DNA of 64,000 bases from Solilutibacter pythonis (GTDB taxonomy: Bacteria; Pseudomonadota; Gammaproteobacteria; Xanthomonadales; Xanthomonadaceae): assembly GCF_003697345.1 (NCBI RefSeq), contig NZ_RFLY01000012.1:28622-92621 (forward strand). Reading direction: 5' to 3'. The notes beneath the pieces were generated by a model that saw only the letters and a program-made list of their open reading frames with translations, made no database searches and was not told the origin of the DNA. This document shows, in pieces, positions 1 to 9,200 of this stretch. The position numbers and the translations under genes are program-made. Each line of letters opens with the position of its first letter. Position 1 is the stretch's first letter.

Positions 1-689
1 TGCTCGTCGATGGCTTTTTCCATGTCGAAGGGCTGGTGTCCCTTTTCGCGGTATTTGCCCGTGGTGTAGAAGTCGCCCTGCATCACGTAGTACTCGCGAT
101 CGACCTTGGGCAGGCCCTCCGGCGGTTCGACCAGGATCAGGCCGTACATGCCGTTGGCGATGTGCATGCCCACCGGCGCGGTGGCGCAGTGATAGACGTA
201 CAGGCCGGCGTTGAGCGCCTTGAAGGTGAACTGGGTCTGGTGGCCGGGCGCGGTGAAGCTGGAGGCCGCGCCGCCGCCGGGGCCGGTCACGCCATGCAGG
301 TCGATGTTGTGGGGCATCTTGCTGTCGGGCATGTTGCGCAGGTGGAATTCCACCGTGTCGCCCTGGCGCACGCGGATGAAACTGCCGGGCACGGTGCCGC
401 CGAAGGTCCAGAAGGTGTAGGTGACGCCTTCGGAAATCTCCATTTCCTTTTCCACCACGTCCATTTCCACCACCACCTTGGCCGGCGCGCTGCGGCCGGT
501 GGCCGGCGGCACCAGCGGCGGGCTGGTCAGTACCGCCTTGACCGGCTCGCCCTGCGGCGGGCCGAAATCGCCGGCGGCCGAGCCGGTCTTGCCGTGGCTC
601 TCGGCGGGCTTGGCGGTGTCGGAATTCTGTTTGCAGCCGCCGAGCGCGAGCGTGGCGGCGATCAGGAGGCACAAGGTCTTGCGGTTCAT
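1..689 (-). CDS. nirK: Copper-containing nitrite reductase, AniA/NirK type (3' part outside window)
   Basis: This enzyme reduces nitrite to nitric oxide in the periplasm or at the outer membrane during denitrification. The visible 229 residues begin with a lipoprotein signal (lipobox LGGC, Cys19). A low-complexity linker and the first cupredoxin domain follow. The ligand pattern of the family is visible: His127 (type 1 Cu), Asp130 (catalytic), His132 (type 2 Cu), His167 (type 2) and Cys168 (type 1) in YHCA, then His176 and Met181 (type 1). The second domain, with the last type 2 histidine, lies beyond base 1. A GAGGGG ribosome binding site precedes the ATG. An FNR/ANR-like box lies 67 bases upstream, as expected for a denitrification gene. 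The lipid anchor resembles Neisseria AniA more than soluble NirK. Confidence 0.93.
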   Translation of the reverse strand, partial: MNRKTLCLLIAATLALGGCKQNSDTAKPAESHGKTGSAAGDFGPPQGEPVKAVLTSPPLVPPATGRSAPAKVVVEMDVVEKEMEISEGVTYTFWTFGGTVPGSFIRVRQGDTVEFHLRNMPDSKMPHNIDLHGVTGPGGGAASSFTAPGHQTQFTFKALNAGLYVYHCATAPVGMHIANGMYGLILVEPPEGLPKVDREYYVMQGDFYTTGKYREKGHQPFDMEKAIDE

Positions 690-755
690 CTGGCTTTCCC
701 CTCGGGATGGCGTTGCTATGCGGACCCATGCTGCGCCGCATGGCGCGCTGCGGCG

Positions 756-769
756 ATGACGCAGATCAA
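756..769 (-). promoter_or_regulatory. FNR/ANR-type box upstream of nirK
   Basis: On the minus strand the site reads TTGATCTGCGTCAT, which matches the ANR/DNR/FNR consensus TTGAT-N4-GTCAA at 9 of 10 positions. Its centre is about 73 bases before the nirK ATG. Activation from -41.5 would place the transcript start near 721 and leave a leader of about 30 nt. This fits anaerobic or nitrite-responsive control. Binding is inferred. Confidence 0.7.
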
Positions 770-865
770 GTCGAAGCGGGTTCGATGGCCGGCGCGGTGT
801 GCTTTCGCGTGCTTCCGGGGGGCCGCCGGGTCGGTGCGACGGCCGTGGAAGGGCGGCGCGACGGG

Positions 866-2260
866 TCAGATCGCCTTGGAGAAACGTTGTCTGGCGGGCT
901 CCGGCCGGCTCAGGTAGGCATCGAAGCACATCGCGATGTTGCGCAGCAGCCAGCGCCCGCGCGGCGTGGCCTCGATGGCGGCCTCGTGCAGCCGCACCAG
1001 GCCGTCTTCGGCCAGCGGCGCCAGGCGTTCGATGGCGTCCGCGAAGTAGGCGTCGAAATCGATGTCGTAGCGGCGCTCGAAGCGGGCCTTGTCGATCCGG
1101 CTGTGGCACATCAGTTGTTGGATCAGGTCGCCACGCAGCACGTCGTCCTCCGCCATCGTCAACCCGCGCCAGACCGGCAGGCGGCCTTCGTCGATGGCCA
1201 GTTCCCATTCCGGCAGGGTGCGCGGGTTCTGGCTGAAGCTCTCGCCGATATGGCTGATCGAGGACACGCCCAGCCCGATCAGGTCGCTGTCGGCGTGCGT
1301 GGTGTAACCCATGAAGTTGCGATGCAGGCTGCCGCGCGCCTGGGCCAATGCCAGTTCGTCGTCGGGCAGGGCGAAGTGATCCATGCCGATGTAGCCATAG
1401 CCGGCAGCGACGAGCTTGTCGATCGCCAGCCGCAGCAGGGCGATCTTGGTGTCGGCGCTCGGTAGGTCGTAGGCGTTGAGCTGGCGTTGCGGCTTGAACA
1501 GTTCGGGCAGGTGGGCATAGCTGTAGACGGCGAGGCGGTCCGGGCGCAGCGCGACGACCTTGTCCAGAGTCTCGGCGAAGCCTTCGAGGGTCTGTTTGGG
1601 CAGCCCGTAGATCAGATCGACGTTCACCGAATGGAAGCCGTGTTCCCGGCACGCCTCGATCACCGCGCGGGTTTCCTCTACGCCCTGGATGCGGTTGATC
1701 GCCTTCTGCACTTCCGGGTTGAAATCCTGCACGCCCAGGCTGGCGCGGTTGAAGCCGATCTCCGCCAGCTCGCCGATGTCGGCCGGGTTGACGAAGCGCG
1801 GGTCGAGTTCGATCGAGATGTCGCGGTCGGGGGCGTCGGAGAAACGGAATTGCCGGCGCATCTCGTCGATGATCCCGCGCAGCTGCGCCGGCGTGAAGAA
1901 GTTGGGCGTGCCGCCGCCGAAATGCAACTGGATCACCTCGCGGTCGCGGTCGAACAGGGGCGCGATCATGTCGATCTCGCGCTTCAGCCGTTCGATGTAC
2001 GGCGCGCTTTTCGAGAGGTCGCGGGTGATGATGCGGTTGCAGCCGCAATAGAAGCACGGACTCATGCAATACGGCACGTGGACATAGAGCGAGAGCCGGC
2101 GGGGAATCGGGTCGCCGTTGCTTTCGGTGATCACCCCGCGCAGCTCGGTTTCGCCGAAACCGGCGCCGAATTGTGGTGCGGTGGGGTAGGAGGTATAGCG
2201 CGGTCCCGGCTTGTCGTACCGGCGCAGCAGGTCGGGTTCGGGAGAGGCGAAAACAGTCAT
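866..2260 (-). CDS. hemN: Oxygen-independent coproporphyrinogen III dehydrogenase
   Basis: This radical-SAM enzyme converts coproporphyrinogen III to protoporphyrinogen IX in haem synthesis without oxygen; it is cytoplasmic. From the ATG at 2260 it has 464 residues (E. coli HemN has 457). The N-terminal GPRYTSYPT block is characteristic. The cluster-binding cysteines lie in [12 protein letters not shown] (Cys65, 69, 72 and the HemN-typical Cys74), followed by the SAM motif FGGGTPNFF. The frame stays open upstream to an ATG at 2278 and a TTG at 2308. I chose 2260 because the conserved region starts just after it and because a perfect FNR-type box overlaps the longer starts. The gene lies behind nirK in the same direction but has its own box, so it is probably a separate anaerobic transcription unit. 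Confidence 0.94.
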   Translation of the reverse strand: MTVFASPEPDLLRRYDKPGPRYTSYPTAPQFGAGFGETELRGVITESNGDPIPRRLSLYVHVPYCMSPCFYCGCNRIITRDLSKSAPYIERLKREIDMIAPLFDRDREVIQLHFGGGTPNFFTPAQLRGIIDEMRRQFRFSDAPDRDISIELDPRFVNPADIGELAEIGFNRASLGVQDFNPEVQKAINRIQGVEETRAVIEACREHGFHSVNVDLIYGLPKQTLEGFAETLDKVVALRPDRLAVYSYAHLPELFKPQRQLNAYDLPSADTKIALLRLAIDKLVAAGYGYIGMDHFALPDDELALAQARGSLHRNFMGYTTHADSDLIGLGVSSISHIGESFSQNPRTLPEWELAIDEGRLPVWRGLTMAEDDVLRGDLIQQLMCHSRIDKARFERRYDIDFDAYFADAIERLAPLAEDGLVRLHEAAIEATPRGRWLLRNIAMCFDAYLSRPEPARQRFSKAI

Positions 2261-2294
2261 GCCGGGAGAGTGCCGCATCGGGTGAGTGGCGGCC

Positions 2295-2308
2295 TTGATG
2301 CGGGTCAA
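2295..2308 (-). promoter_or_regulatory. Perfect FNR/ANR-type box upstream of hemN
   Basis: The plus strand reads TTGATGCGGGTCAA, an exact TTGAT-N4-GTCAA site. Its centre (2301.5) is about 41 bases from the chosen hemN ATG. A class II FNR-activated transcript would therefore start at or very near that ATG, giving a very short or absent leader. The site argues against the longer in-frame starts. hemN is under FNR/Anr control in several proteobacteria; control here is inferred. Confidence 0.72.
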
Positions 2309-2365
2309 TCCGCGTCATGGCCCCGCGCGGGCAGGCCGGAAGGCCCGCGCGGAACCGCTATGGCG

Positions 2366-2665
2366 TCAGCCGCAGGTCAGCTCGATCACCACGTTGCGTT
2401 CGTCCAGCAGCACGTTGAGACGGCTGTCGTCGTAATCCATGGTGGCCGGATCGTTCGCGCCGAGCACGCGTACCCGCCGGGCGCCGGCGGCGATGCGCGC
2501 CTGCTCGCCGGTCTTGGCGTCCGCCATCTTGCCGATGAACTGGCCGACGCGGGCGGTGTCGCAGTGGCCGGTGGGCCGGGACGCCGTGGCCGGCCGCCCG
2601 GGCGCGGCCGCGCAGGCCGAAAGGCAGGCGGCGGCGAGGATGGAAAACGGCGCGCGAATACGCAT
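2366..2665 (-). CDS. Small lipoprotein of the peptidase inhibitor I78 family
   Basis: The 99-residue product has a short lipoprotein signal with lipobox LSAC (Cys18). The mature part looks like the inhibitor I78 fold: a Cys near its N-terminus (GHCDTARV), a central arginine-rich strand (ARRVRVLG), the family block DYDDSRLNV, and a C-terminal Cys in IELTCG. The two cysteines probably form the family disulphide. It would sit in the periplasm, and characterised relatives inhibit serine proteases. It stands alone, downstream of no obvious partner and convergent to nothing. The ATG at 2665 gives a complete signal peptide; the much longer open frame upstream is the antisense of the next gene. Confidence 0.75.
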   Translation of the reverse strand: MRIRAPFSILAAACLSACAAAPGRPATASRPTGHCDTARVGQFIGKMADAKTGEQARIAAGARRVRVLGANDPATMDYDDSRLNVLLDERNVVIELTCG

Positions 2666-2833
2666 GGACGCTCCTGTGACGCTGGGGCGGCCAGTGTTGC
2701 GCGGCCGGTGTTGCCGGCGGGTCAACACGGGCCGCCCAAACTGAACCGTTGCGGCGAAAAGCGCGATTTTCACGCTTGTTGCAGGAGGCGCCGCGCAGGC
2801 TGGCGGCTCCCCCGCGCGCCGAGGAACACGCAT

Positions 2834-3379
2834 ATGAACGAAAACGCACGCAACACCGGCGGCCTGGTGGCCGAACAAGCATCGAGCAAGGTGGCGGCGG
2901 TGTTTTCCAGCCTGCCGGTCGCCACCGAGGTCGCCCGCCAACTGCGGCAGTCGCTGGGACTGCCGGACGCCCAGGTACGGGTGATCGCCCCGGGCGAGCC
3001 CAACCCCGGCCGCAAACTTCAGCCGGAGAGTCACGGCATCTTCCTCACCATGATCCGTGCGCACGCCAAGCTGGGCATCGCCGGTGCGGTGCTGGGGGCG
3101 CTGCTGTGGCTGCTGCTGCGCGCGCTGGGCGTCACCTTGATCCTCACCACCGGCGGCATCACGCTGGCCATGTTCATCGTGTTCGGTGCGGTATTCGGCC
3201 TGCTGCTGGCCGGTCTCGTCACCTTGCGCCCCGACCACGATGCTTACATCGTCATGGTGCGGGAGGCGATGGGCGAAGGCCGCAGCGCCGTGGTGGTGCA
3301 TGCCCTCGACCACGATCAGCGCGATGCAGCCCGCCGCTTCCTGGAAGCGCAGAGCGGCGAGGTGGTATCGACGCTCTGA
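2834..3379 (+). CDS. Membrane protein with two central transmembrane helices, unknown function
   Basis: The product has 181 residues. The N-terminal 75 residues resemble a small soluble alpha/beta domain containing VAAVFSSLPVATEVARQL, the kind of general-stress fold that handles a residue-variable loop. Two adjacent hydrophobic helices follow (about 79-98 and 100-122), then a C-terminal cytoplasmic segment with DHDQRDAARRFLEA. The layout (soluble domain, helical hairpin, soluble domain) is reminiscent of riboflavin-biosynthesis-unrelated stress membrane proteins, but I do not recognise a named family. The ATG is preceded by GAGGAA eight bases upstream. It is monocistronic, between a divergent lipoprotein gene and a repeat-bearing spacer. 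Confidence 0.7.
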   Translation: MNENARNTGGLVAEQASSKVAAVFSSLPVATEVARQLRQSLGLPDAQVRVIAPGEPNPGRKLQPESHGIFLTMIRAHAKLGIAGAVLGALLWLLLRALGVTLILTTGGITLAMFIVFGAVFGLLLAGLVTLRPDHDAYIVMVREAMGEGRSAVVVHALDHDQRDAARRFLEAQSGEVVSTL

Positions 3380-3389
3380 CCGGGCGCGG

Positions 3390-3544
3390 CCTTGCCGCGC
3401 GCCGGCGTGGATGGCTTGGCTTTTTGGCCGGACGGGTCGATCCGTGCGGAACGCCTTGTCGCGCGCCGGCGCGGATGTCCAGGCTTCCCGGCCCGATGGG
3501 CCGATCCGTGCGGAAACGCCTTGCCGCGCGCGCCGGCGTGGATG
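3390..3544. repeat. Three imperfect ~65-bp direct repeat units in a non-coding spacer
   Basis: The block CCTTGCCGCGCGCCGGCG and close variants start at 3390, 3454 and 3519. Between them lie versions of GATCCGTGCGGAA, so the period is about 64-65 bp. The units fill much of the 384-base gap between the membrane protein gene (ends 3379) and the lipoprotein gene (starts 3764). No coding capacity with typical features is seen in the gap. The remainder up to 3763 is plain GC-rich sequence in which I see nothing further. Confidence 0.6.
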
Positions 3545-3763
3545 CCGGGATGTTTCGTCCCGTATCGGCACCTCCCGCGCGCGGCGCTTGGTCGATGCGT
3601 GTCGTGGTGGCGGCCCGGCGCGCCGGTTGGTGATCCGGCCCATGTGTTCGGGCGATGCGTCCGGGGCGAAATGCCCGCCGCTCCGTAACGATGACGGTGA
3701 AACGGCGCGCCGGCCGATGCCTATTCATGCAAATCAAGCACTTGTGCCTGTATCTTGCCGCGC

Positions 3764-4579
3764 ATGAAAAAACTTCACGCCGTCTTCACCGCGCTGGCCG
3801 CGTCCACGCTGGTGAGTTGCACCACCGCGCCCACGCAGCACGTCGTCGCTCCGGCGCCGGTGGTGCGGGCGTCGGTCCTCACCGTGCCGGCCATCGATCC
3901 GCGGCAGTCGCAACTGGAGCGGCTGGAGCGGCTGGCGCCCGATGCCGATCCCGGCGTGTTGGCGCTGGCGCTGGAGGCGAGGACCTGTGCCGTGGCGTCG
4001 GGCGAGGCCGGCGAGGGCGACAAGCTGGCGGTGATCGATTATTCCAAGCCCTCCACCGCCAAGCGGCTATGGGTGTTCGATCTGGCCCGCGACGAATTGC
4101 TCTACCACGAGCACGTCACCCATGGGCAAGGCAGTGGCGATAATTTCGCCACCCGCTTCTCCAATGCCGAGGGCAGTCACCAGACCAGCCTTGGCCTGTA
4201 CCGCACGGCCGAGACCTACATCGGCGCCAACGGTTATTCGCTGCGCATGGATGGCCTCGATGCCGGCTTCAACGATGCCGCCCGCCAGCGCGCCATCGTC
4301 ATGCACGGGGCCTGGTATGCCGAGCCGGATCTCATCGCCAGGCAAGGCCGGCTCGGCCGCAGCCAAGGCTGTCCGGCGCTGCGCCAGGGCATCGCCCGCC
4401 AGGTGATCGACACGCTCAAGGGCAATCAATTGCTGTTCGCCTACGCCGAACAAGGCGATTGGCTGCAAGGCTCGCGTCATTTCGGCTGCAAGTCGGGCTT
4501 CAGCGCGCGGCGGATCGTCGCCGATGCGCGGGCGATCCGAAGCGGCGTCGCGAGCGCGGTGGCGACCGCCGCCCCGTAG
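3764..4579 (+). CDS. Murein L,D-transpeptidase catalytic domain lipoprotein (YkuD_2 type)
   Basis: The 271-residue product starts with a lipoprotein signal (lipobox LVSC, Cys19), so it is probably an envelope lipoprotein acting on peptidoglycan. The C-terminal two thirds fit the YkuD_2 family. They have the AVIDYSKPSTAKRLWVFDL strand region, the SRxLG-type region replaced by QGRLGRSQGCPAL, a conserved histidine in VMHGAWYA, and the SQGCPAL block carrying the presumed catalytic Cys. The ATG at 3764 is preferred over the TTG nine bases upstream because it begins the signal peptide with MKK. The gene is convergent with yjjJ, and a small inverted repeat lies at the junction. Confidence 0.82.
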   Translation: MKKLHAVFTALAASTLVSCTTAPTQHVVAPAPVVRASVLTVPAIDPRQSQLERLERLAPDADPGVLALALEARTCAVASGEAGEGDKLAVIDYSKPSTAKRLWVFDLARDELLYHEHVTHGQGSGDNFATRFSNAEGSHQTSLGLYRTAETYIGANGYSLRMDGLDAGFNDAARQRAIVMHGAWYAEPDLIARQGRLGRSQGCPALRQGIARQVIDTLKGNQLLFAYAEQGDWLQGSRHFGCKSGFSARRIVADARAIRSGVASAVATAAP

Positions 4580-4603
4580 CGAACTCCCGCTCCGGCGAAG
4601 CGC

Positions 4604-4626
4604 GCGGTTCAGTTCAGCCGAACCGC
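4604..4626. terminator. Possible bidirectional hairpin between convergent genes
   Basis: GCGGTTC and GAACCGC form a 7-bp stem with a 9-base loop. The hairpin lies at the convergent ends of the L,D-transpeptidase lipoprotein gene and yjjJ and overlaps the yjjJ stop codon. There is no real T-run on either side, so termination is only possible, not clear. Confidence 0.3.
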
Positions 4627-5999
4627 CGCAAGGCGGCCTCAAGCGTCGCGAGCGCCTGCCGCGCGATGGGCTTGAAGCCGTCACTGACCGCCGCTTCGTT
4701 TTCCACCGCCCGCCAGAAATCCCGCGCCATCCGTGCCGCTTGCCGCCACGCGCCGAGCTGGGTTGGCAGTGGCGGGGTGATTTCGTAATCGCGCGGAACC
4801 ACTTCGCCCTGGGGATTGGGGCGGAAGCGCATCGGCAGCATGTCGTAGCAGGGCGCCAGCGCCAGCGGGCGCTGGTCGGCGAGGATCAGTGCGGCGTTGC
4901 CGAGGTGCATGTCGTTGTTGCCGATGAGCGTGCCGAACCAGCCGTAAAGGGCCAGCCGTTCGCCGTCGGCGGGCGTCAGCCAGCCGTCTTCGACCAGCGC
5001 CGGGGCGAAGCGCGGCCAGTCGATGCGGCCGTGGCCGTAGAAGGCGGCATCCAGCGCGCCCAGCGACACCAGCCCGCGCCGGCCCAGCACCGGGGTGCGG
5101 TCGAAGCGGGTCGATTCGAGGAATACCCGGCCGGCCGCCTTGAAAAGGCCGGTGCGCGCGGCGGCCAGTCCATGCCGGCGCAGGATTTCCCCGGCCAGGT
5201 GTTCGGTGCGTAGCAGGTCGGCCCAGCGCCGGGCCGAGGGGGTGTCGGCCGCTTCGTTGAACTTGACGATCACCGGGCGGTGGCCGTCCGCCTCGCGCAA
5301 GATCGCGGTGAACTTGGGCTGCTCGCCACCGGCGGAGGAGCCGATTTCCTCGCCGCTCAGGCTGGCCAGGGCCAGGGCCGGATAGCGTTCCGGGCGCTCG
5401 TCCGGGGTGAGCGCGTCGCTTGGCGATAGGCTTTCACCGAGCGCGCGTTCCAGCGCGGCATCGCCCAGGATCAGGTCGCCGGGCGCGTCCTCGCCGAAGC
5501 GCAGTAGGGCGGCGAGGTAATCGTCCGGCCGCCAGACGGTGAGATCAGCTGGCGCGCCGATGTCGGCGGCGACGCGGCGGGCGAAGGCGCGGCCCAGGAA
5601 ACCTTGTGGCCGCTGGTCGTCGAGGAACCACGGCAGGCCGGGGTACAGGCCGTTGCGGGCGTCCTCGTGCATGAGCGCCGGCAGCGGCCGGTCGGGGGCG
5701 AGCCACATCGCGTCGCCGTGCAGGGCGTGCAGTTCGCCCAGCCGTTCCGGTCGGGCCTGGGCGTCCAGCCGGTACAGCGGCCAGTGCCGGCCCAGCGCGG
5801 CCACCGGGCGGGTCAGGGCGTAGCGGGTGGCGCGGGCCCGGCCGATCCTGGCGATGCGTCCGTCCGCCAGCGCGGGCCGCAGCGCGCGCGAGAGCGTCGG
5901 TTGGCTGACCCCAAGCGCGGCGGCCAGCGCACTGGCCGGTTGCGGGCCGCCCTGGCGCAGGCGGGCTTCGAGCAGCGGGAGGCGTTCTGGCTGGGGCAT
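4614..5999 (-). CDS. yjjJ: HipA-family serine/threonine kinase toxin of the YjjJ type
   Basis: The 461-residue protein has a winged-helix DNA-binding segment at residues 1-65 (LAAALGVSQPTLSRAL), then a HipA-like kinase fold. The kinase core shows a glycine/serine loop (SLSGEEIGSSAGGEQPKF), the lysine in VIVKFNEA, the catalytic loop GNNDMHLGN near residue 361 and the metal-binding YDMLP. E. coli YjjJ (443 residues) has the same fused architecture, in which the HTH takes the place of a separate HipB antitoxin. The ATG at 5999 begins at the HTH; the open frame further upstream starts with TTG and lacks homologous sequence. No antitoxin gene is adjacent. Autoregulation through the repeated boxes upstream is plausible but inferred. 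Confidence 0.87.
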   Translation of the reverse strand: MPQPERLPLLEARLRQGGPQPASALAAALGVSQPTLSRALRPALADGRIARIGRARATRYALTRPVAALGRHWPLYRLDAQARPERLGELHALHGDAMWLAPDRPLPALMHEDARNGLYPGLPWFLDDQRPQGFLGRAFARRVAADIGAPADLTVWRPDDYLAALLRFGEDAPGDLILGDAALERALGESLSPSDALTPDERPERYPALALASLSGEEIGSSAGGEQPKFTAILREADGHRPVIVKFNEAADTPSARRWADLLRTEHLAGEILRRHGLAAARTGLFKAAGRVFLESTRFDRTPVLGRRGLVSLGALDAAFYGHGRIDWPRFAPALVEDGWLTPADGERLALYGWFGTLIGNNDMHLGNAALILADQRPLALAPCYDMLPMRFRPNPQGEVVPRDYEITPPLPTQLGAWRQAARMARDFWRAVENEAAVSDGFKPIARQALATLEAALRRFG

Positions 6000-6076
6000 G
6001 GCGGTGAATGGATAGGCTGCCGATACCGGAGAAAAATCCTCGCGGACTCTTCGACATGGATTCCGATGCGATTTCA

Positions 6077-6168
6077 ATGAATAGATACTTGAATCGATAC
6101 TACCGGCTCCTGTTCATATGAATCAACGGCTTGGGAGAAATTTCTGTAAATTCATGAATAGATACTTG
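6077..6168. promoter_or_regulatory. Two identical 15-bp boxes upstream of yjjJ, candidate operators
   Basis: ATGAATAGATACTTG occurs at 6077-6091 and again at 6154-6168 in the same orientation, 77 bp apart. The flanks are similar (TCA before the first, TTC before the second; GAAT or GGAT after). The palindrome TTCATATGAA (6112-6121) lies between them. The pair sits in AT-rich sequence 80-170 bases upstream of the yjjJ start. Because YjjJ carries its own HTH domain, these are reasonable autoregulatory sites. Confidence 0.5.
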
Positions 6169-6177
6169 GATAAATGG

Positions 6178-6202
6178 AACGCCCCGCGATGGGCGGGGTG
6201 TT
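6178..6202 (-). terminator. Terminator hairpin after the indolepyruvate oxidoreductase gene
   Basis: AACGCCCCGC and GCGGGGTGTT form a perfect 10-bp stem with the 5-base loop GATGG. Reading on the minus strand the hairpin lies about 30 bases after the stop codon at 6231 and is followed by TTCCATTTATCC, a moderate T-rich tail. Confidence 0.55.
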
Positions 6203-6230
6203 GGTTCGTCCATGCGATGGTGGCGATGCT

Positions 6231-9200
6231 TCAGCTCGCCCGCACCCGCGCGTCTCGCGGTGGATTCGCCCATTTCCCGAGCAGTTCGGCCTCGCGGGTC
6301 CTGGCTCGTTCGACGTGCGCTTCCTTGACGTGGCCGAAGCCGCGGATGTGCTCGGGGATCGAGGCGATTTCCACGGCGAGGGCGAGGTTGTCGCCATCGA
6401 GTTGGTCGAGCAGGCCGCCGATCGTCGCTTCGTAATCGGCGATCAACCGGCGTTCCATCCGCCGTTCGGCGGTGCGGCCGAAGAGGTCGAACGCGCCGCC
6501 GCGCAGGCCCTTCATCTTCGCCAGCAGGCCGAAGGCGCGCAGCATCCATGGGCCGTATTCCCGCTTCGACAGTTGGCCCTTGGCGTTGCGCCGGGCGAAC
6601 AGTGGCGGGGCGAGGTGGAAGCGCAAGCGGTAATCGCCTTCGAACTGCTGCGCCAGGCGGCGCTTGAACGCCGGCGAGGCGTAAAGCCGCGCCACTTCGT
6701 ATTCGTCCTTGTAGGCCATCAGTTTGAAGAAATAACGGGCGACCGCCTCCGACAGGTCGGTGGAGCCGGGCGCGCGTCGTTCTTCCGCCTGACGCACCTT
6801 GTCGACGAAGTCGCGGTAGCGGCGTGCGTAGCCGGCATTTTGGTAGTCGGTGAGAAAGGCGACGCGGCGCTCGATGATCTCTTCCAGCGAGCGCGACAGG
6901 CGAAGGTCGTCCAGCGGCGGGAAGGCGACGTTCCCGTCGCCATGCGCGGGGAGGTGGCGCAGCTCGTCCCCGTCGCGCGGCGAGGGTCGCGGCGACAGGC
7001 CGGATTCGTGGCCCTCGTTGGCGGTCGGGGCCAGGAGCGGCAACGCGTGCGGTTTCTTCTCGGCGGTGGTGGTGGCGTTGCTGACGACGCCGGCGGCCGC
7101 GATCACCGCCGGGAGGTCGATGGCGGCCAGGCGGCCCCAGGCGAAGGCGGTCTTGTTCATCGCCACGGCGGCGCCGTTCAGCTCGATGGCCCGCATCAGC
7201 GACTCGAACGCCAACGGCACCAGCCCGCGCTGCCAGGCGTAGCCGAGCATGAAGAGGTTGGCGGTGATGGCATCGTCCAGCAGCGCCGTGGCCAGCCCGG
7301 TGGCATCGACCGTCAGCGGCTCGCCGCCCTCAAGCGCGGTGCCTACCGCGGCCACGATGTCGGCGGCGGGGAACTGCATGTCGGGGCGGGTGGTGAAGGT
7401 GCCGGGCATGGCCTCGTAGCGGTTCAGCACCACGGCGGTGCGGCCGGCGCGCACCTTGGAGAGCGCCCAGTAGTCGTTCACCACCCCCATGTCGCAGCCC
7501 GGCACCAGATCGGCCTCGCCGGCGGCGAGGCGTACGGCATGGATGTCGGCCGGGGTTGCCGCGATGCGGATGTGCGTGGTGACGGTGCCGCCCTTCTGCG
7601 CCAGGCCGGTCTGGTCGCGCCCTTGCCTTCCAGGTGCCCGGCCATGCCGAGCGGCGCGCCGATGGTCACCACGCAGGTGCCGCCGACGCCGGTGATGAGG
7701 ATGTTCCAGGGGCGCGCCAGGTCGCTTGCGACGACCGGGTCGGGCAGGTGCGCCAGCCGCGCGCCGGCATCGGCCTTGCCGCCTTTTCTCGGCTGGCCGC
7801 CGTGCACGGTGACGAAGCTGGGGCAGAAGCCCTCGACGTAGGAGAAGTCCTTGTTGCAGTTGAACTGGTCGATCTCGCGCTTGCGGCCGAATTCGGTGTC
7901 CTTGGGCAGCACCGAGACACAGAACGATTGCTTGCCGCAATCGCCGCGGCCTTCGCAGACCAGGGTGTTGATCATCACCCGCTTGGGCGGGTCGGCCAGC
8001 TTGCCGCGCTTGCGGCGGCGGCGCTTCTCGGTGGCGCAGGTCTGTTCGTAGATCAGCACGCTGACGCCCTCGACCTTGCGTAGTTTCTCCTGCACTTCGT
8101 CCAGGTCCCGGCGGTCGTGGAATTCCACTTTCCTTGGGAACAGGTGACGCTGGCGCGTCCACCGGGTGATGTCGTCGGAGAGCAACACGATGGTGTTGAC
8201 GCCTTCGCTCAGCACCTGGTGCGCGATCTGCGGCACGCCGTCCACCGGCTGGCCGTCGGTCATCGCCACCGCGTCGTTGTAGAGGATTTTGTAGGAGATG
8301 TTGACGCCGGCGGCGACCGACTGGCGGATCGCCAGCGAGCCGCTGTGGAAATAGGTGCCGTCGCCCAGGTTCTGGAATACGTGCGGCGTCTCGGTGAACG
8401 CCGCCTGCCCGGCCCAGGTCACGCCCTCGCCGCCCATGTGGGTGAAGGTGTCGGTGTCGCGGTCCATCCACGTCACCATGTAATGGCAGCCGATACCGGC
8501 CATCGCGCGGCTGCCTTCCGGGACCCGGATCGAGGTGTTGTGCGGGCAGCCCGAGTAGTAATGCGGCACGCGCGGGAAGTCGGCGCGCGGCAGCGCCAGT
8601 TCGCCTTCCTTCGAATCCATCCACGCCAGTACCTGGCGGATGCGCTCGGAGTCGTGGAAGCGCTGGAGACGCCGGGCGATCACCCCGGCGATGCGCGCCG
8701 GCGTGAGTTCGCCGGTGGAGGGCAGGATCCATTCGCCCGACTCGTCGTATTTGCCGACGATGCCGGGCTGCTCGCCTTCGAAGTTGTAGAACAGTTCCTT
8801 CATCTGGCTTTCGATGAAGCTGTGTTTTTCCTCCACCACCAGGATGTCCTGCAAGCCGCGCGCGAAGGCGCGGATGCCGGTGGGCTCCAGCGGCCAGGTC
8901 ATGCCGATCTTGTAGAGGCGGATGCCGAGATCGGCGCAGGCGCGCGCATCCAGGCCCAGGTATTCCAGTGCCTGTAACACGTCCAGATAGCTCTTGCCGG
9001 TGGTGGTGATGCCGAGCCGGGCGCCGGGCGAGTCGATCACCATGCGGTCGATGCGGTTGACCCGCGCGAACGCCTGGGCCGCCTTCACCGCATAACGGTG
9101 CAGGCGTATCTCTTGCTCCAGCGGCGGGTCCGGCCAACGGATGTTGAGGCCGCCCTCGGGCATCTCGAACGCGTCGTCGCCGGGCAGGACGATGCTCCGC

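Noticed and set aside
2366..3643. 425-codon minus frame extending the I78 lipoprotein upstream
   Set aside because: It runs antisense to the membrane protein gene; the lipoprotein signal starts at 2665.
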